7,016 bases of DNA, from positions 1-7,016 of the forward strand of contig CALXZF010000012.1 of NCBI GenBank assembly GCA_944393165.1, read 5' to 3'. This document shows, in pieces, positions 4,371 to 7,016 of this stretch. How positions within the stretch are numbered: position 1 is the stretch's first letter; every line of letters begins with the position of its first letter. The position numbers and the translations under genes are program-made. This DNA is from an uncultured Clostridia bacterium (GTDB taxonomy: Bacteria; Bacillota_A; Clostridia; TANB77; CAG-508). Under the pieces are notes generated by a model that did no database searches, was not told the DNA's origin, and worked only from the letters and a program-made list of their open reading frames with translations.

Positions 4371-7016
4371 ATGGAAAAAACAATAAAAGAAATTTTTAAA
4401 GATTATGATTCAAATAGTTTTTCGCTAAATGTTGGTAAAATTAAGTCAATCAATTTGTTTAAAAAGACTAACAAGTTGGAATTAATTATTACAGCTGACG
4501 AATTTATAAAAATAGAGGATATATATGGGTTTGAACAATATTTAAAAAAGAGATTCAATATATTTGAAGCAGATGTAAAAATAGAATATAGTAAAAAGAT
4601 AGATGTAGACATACAAAAAGAGTGGAATTTAATAATATGCTATATGGCCCATAAACATCCATTAAGCAAAGCTTTTTTGCGAAACAGTACAATTGAGATA
4701 AATGACAACAAAATAATTGTAAATATGGTCATGAAAGGCAAATCAGTATTACAAGCAAAAAAATTTGATGAAATATTATCAAATATAATTAGTAATATAT
4801 ATGGTTTGAAGTATACAGTTGTGTTTGAAGAAAATGTTTCTGAAAATGCAATTCAAGAGTATATGGAACATGCCATTAAGCTAGAGCAAGAAGCCATAAA
4901 GCAGGCACAATATATGGCAGAGCAAGAAAGAGAAGAAAAAGGCGAAGAATCTTACGAAGAAACAAAACACAAAAAAGCTAAAATGCAAAGCAAAGCGGAA
5001 AAGGCAAGCGACACCAACAATTCACAAGATGTAAGTGTGTCAATAGAAGTGCCACAAGAACAAGAGAATACTCCATTAATATATGGAAGAAGTTTAAAAT
5101 TAAAAGAACAATTAGTTAAAATAATAGATTTAAGTGTTGATAGTGGAAAAGTTCAATTAGACGGTGAAATATTAAATATAGATTCAAGAGAATTAAAAAG
5201 TGGTAAAGTTTTGGTTATGTTTGATTTGTTTGACGGAAGCAGTACTATTACTTGTAAAGTCTTCTCAGAAGGCGACAAATCAAAAGAATTAATTGGAAGA
5301 TTGAAAAGTGCAAAAGGCGTAAAACTAGAAGGAACGGCTCAATTTGATCCTTTCTCAAAAGAACTTGGTGTTATTGCAAATGTAATTATAGAAAGCACTG
5401 GCTTAAAAAGAGAAACTAGAAAAGATGATGCAAAAGTAAAAAGAGTGGAGCTACATATGCATACACAGATGAGCCAAATGGACGGAATCACATCAGCTAC
5501 TGAATTACTAAAAAGAGCTGTAAAATGGGGAATGAAGTCAATAGCTATAACAGACCATGGAGTTGTACAAGCATTCCCAGAAGCACATCATTTCTGTGAA
5601 AAAAATCCAGATTTGAAAGTAATTTATGGAGTAGAAGCATATTTAGCACCTGATAGAACACCAGTCGTATCATTCCCTAAAAAACAAGATTTAGATACTA
5701 CATATTGTGTGCTAGATTTGGAAACTACAGGATTTTCATTTAGAACAGAAAAGATAACAGAAATTGGAATTATGAAAATAAAAAATGGCGAAGTTTTAGA
5801 CGAGTTTTCATGTTTTGTAAATCCAGAAAAGCCTATTCCTCAAAGAGTTGTAGAAGTTACCAACATTACAGATGATATGGTAAAAGATGCAGAAACTATA
5901 GATAAAGTTTTTCCAAAAATGCTAGAGTTTATAGGTGACAGTGTATTAGTCGCACACAATGCAGATTTTGATATTGGATTTTTAAAATATAATGCGAAAG
6001 AACTTGGTTATACATTAGATAATACATATATTGATACATTGCGTTTAGCAAAAGAATTATTTCCAACTTATAAAAAGTTTAAGTTAGGAATAATTGCTGA
6101 AAATCTAGGTATAAAAGTGGAAGTTGCACACAGAGCTTTGGATGATGTTGATACAACAGTAAAAGTTTTTAATGTGATGATTGATATGCTTAAAGAAAAG
6201 GGAGCAAAAAAGATAGAAGATATAGATAGACTCTGTGCAGGAAATACAGATTTTAGAAGACTTCCTACATATCATGCAATTATTTTGGCACAGAATTATG
6301 TGGGATTAAAAAATTTGTATAAATTGATTTCATATTCACATGTAAATTATTTTTATAAAAAACCTCGTATTTTAAAATCTTTGTATAAAAAGTATTCAGA
6401 GGGGTTGATTCTAGGAAGTGCATGTGAGCAAGGGGAAATATACAGAGCTATTGTGGCAGGAAAAACTGATGAGGAAATAGAGGCAATTGCTGCAGATTAT
6501 GATTATCTTGAAATTCAGCCTCTTGGAAATAATATGTTTATGATGCGTAATGGAACTGTGCCAGACACAAAAGCTTTGGAAGATATAAATAAAAAGATAG
6601 TTGAGCTTGGAGACAAATTAGGAAAACCAGTAGTTGCAACTTGTGATGTACATTTTATGGATCCACAAGACGAAATTTACAGAAGAATATTAATGGCAGG
6701 TCAGGGCTATGATGACGCAGATGAACAAGCACCTTTGTATTTACGAACAACAGAAGAAATGTTAAAAGAATTCGAATATTTGGGAGAAGAAAAAGCGTAT
6801 GAAGTAGTTGTAACAAATACAAATAAAATTGCGGATATGTGCGAAAAAATAAGCCCGATTTCTCCTGAAAAATGTCCACCACATATTGACGGTTGCGAAC
6901 AAACAATAAAAGATATTGCATATAATAAAGCGCATGAATTATATGGAGACCCACTTCCAGACTTAGTACAAGAAAGATTAGATAAAGAGCTAAACTCTAT
7001 TATCAAAAATGGATTC
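4371..7016 (+). CDS. polC: DNA polymerase III alpha subunit, PolC type (N-terminal 882 residues; continues past the window)
   Basis: Main replicative DNA polymerase of low-GC Gram-positives, with built-in 3'-5' proofreading. The ATG at 4371 follows a GGGGGAA ribosome binding site by about 7 bases. Domains in order: N-terminal domain (about 1-160); a charged, E/K/Q-rich probable linker (163-233); an OB-fold nucleic-acid-binding domain (about 240-345); the first PHP part with ELHMHTQMSQMDG (His362, His364) and ITDHG (Asp395, His396); an inserted DEDDh exonuclease (about 445-610) with DLETTG (Asp449, Glu451), VAHNADFD (Asp532) and HRALDD (His587, Asp592); then the second PHP part including CDVHF (Asp759, His761). 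LYLRTTEEML and GDPLPDLVQERL follow, leading into the polymerase core. All four exonuclease carboxylates and the His are present, so proofreading should work. PolC proteins are usually about 1,430-1,450 residues, so the palm with its catalytic aspartates lies outside the window. No internal stop was met. Confidence 0.98.
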   Translation, partial: MEKTIKEIFKDYDSNSFSLNVGKIKSINLFKKTNKLELIITADEFIKIEDIYGFEQYLKKRFNIFEADVKIEYSKKIDVDIQKEWNLIICYMAHKHPLSKAFLRNSTIEINDNKIIVNMVMKGKSVLQAKKFDEILSNIISNIYGLKYTVVFEENVSENAIQEYMEHAIKLEQEAIKQAQYMAEQEREEKGEESYEETKHKKAKMQSKAEKASDTNNSQDVSVSIEVPQEQENTPLIYGRSLKLKEQLVKIIDLSVDSGKVQLDGEILNIDSRELKSGKVLVMFDLFDGSSTITCKVFSEGDKSKELIGRLKSAKGVKLEGTAQFDPFSKELGVIANVIIESTGLKRETRKDDAKVKRVELHMHTQMSQMDGITSATELLKRAVKWGMKSIAITDHGVVQAFPEAHHFCEKNPDLKVIYGVEAYLAPDRTPVVSFPKKQDLDTTYCVLDLETTGFSFRTEKITEIGIMKIKNGEVLDEFSCFVNPEKPIPQRVVEVTNITDDMVKDAETIDKVFPKMLEFIGDSVLVAHNADFDIGFLKYNAKELGYTLDNTYIDTLRLAKELFPTYKKFKLGIIAENLGIKVEVAHRALDDVDTTVKVFNVMIDMLKEKGAKKIEDIDRLCAGNTDFRRLPTYHAIILAQNYVGLKNLYKLISYSHVNYFYKKPRILKSLYKKYSEGLILGSACEQGEIYRAIVAGKTDEEIEAIAADYDYLEIQPLGNNMFMMRNGTVPDTKALEDINKKIVELGDKLGKPVVATCDVHFMDPQDEIYRRILMAGQGYDDADEQAPLYLRTTEEMLKEFEYLGEEKAYEVVVTNTNKIADMCEKISPISPEKCPPHIDGCEQTIKDIAYNKAHELYGDPLPDLVQERLDKELNSIIKNGF

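Noticed and set aside
6655..7006. Minus-strand open frames of about 99 codons opposite polC, and similar ones opposite pyrH, frr, uppS and rseP
   Set aside because: They are antisense shadows of clearly coding plus-strand frames, without ribosome binding sites or recognisable motifs.

Overview
The window is AT-rich (roughly 30% G+C by eye). It carries a run of same-strand essential genes typical of a low-GC Gram-positive (Firmicutes), most likely a member of the Clostridia. Evidence: a PolC-type DNA polymerase III with OB, PHP and embedded exonuclease domains in the Firmicutes order; purine-rich Shine-Dalgarno sites; and the linked order pyrH-frr-uppS-cdsA-rseP-polC. TGA appears to act as a stop (it ends cdsA), which argues against a Mollicutes code.

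Layout. Positions 1-89 (minus strand) hold the 5' end of what looks like an IS21-type transposase (istA), with an apparent one-base frameshift; it runs off the left edge. Positions 90-240 hold two hairpin-forming inverted repeats that probably belong to that element's end. Positions 241-356 are a very AT-rich leader with a possible extended -10 promoter. Then, all on the plus strand: pyrH (366-1070), frr (1198-1746), uppS (1761-2484, interrupted by one extra base near 1863), cdsA (2509-3315), a 184-base palindromic, MITE-like element (3357-3540), a short rseP without a PDZ region (3583-4314), and the first 882 codons of polC (4371 to the right edge).

How the genes fit together. PyrH makes UDP for nucleotide and cell-wall precursors. 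Frr recycles ribosomes. UppS makes the undecaprenyl carrier lipid. CdsA makes CDP-diacylglycerol for phospholipids. RseP is an intramembrane metalloprotease and PolC is the replicative polymerase. In many Firmicutes rpsB-tsf precede pyrH, dxr sits between cdsA and rseP, and ispG and/or proS lie between rseP and polC. Here rpsB-tsf are replaced by the insertion-sequence end, and dxr, ispG and proS are absent from their usual slots; the palindromic element lies exactly where dxr would be.

I found no convincing new multi-gene system. The points most worth a second look are the PDZ-less RseP, the palindromic element in the dxr slot, the uppS frameshift, and a 13-base direct repeat that creates two in-frame start codons for frr.
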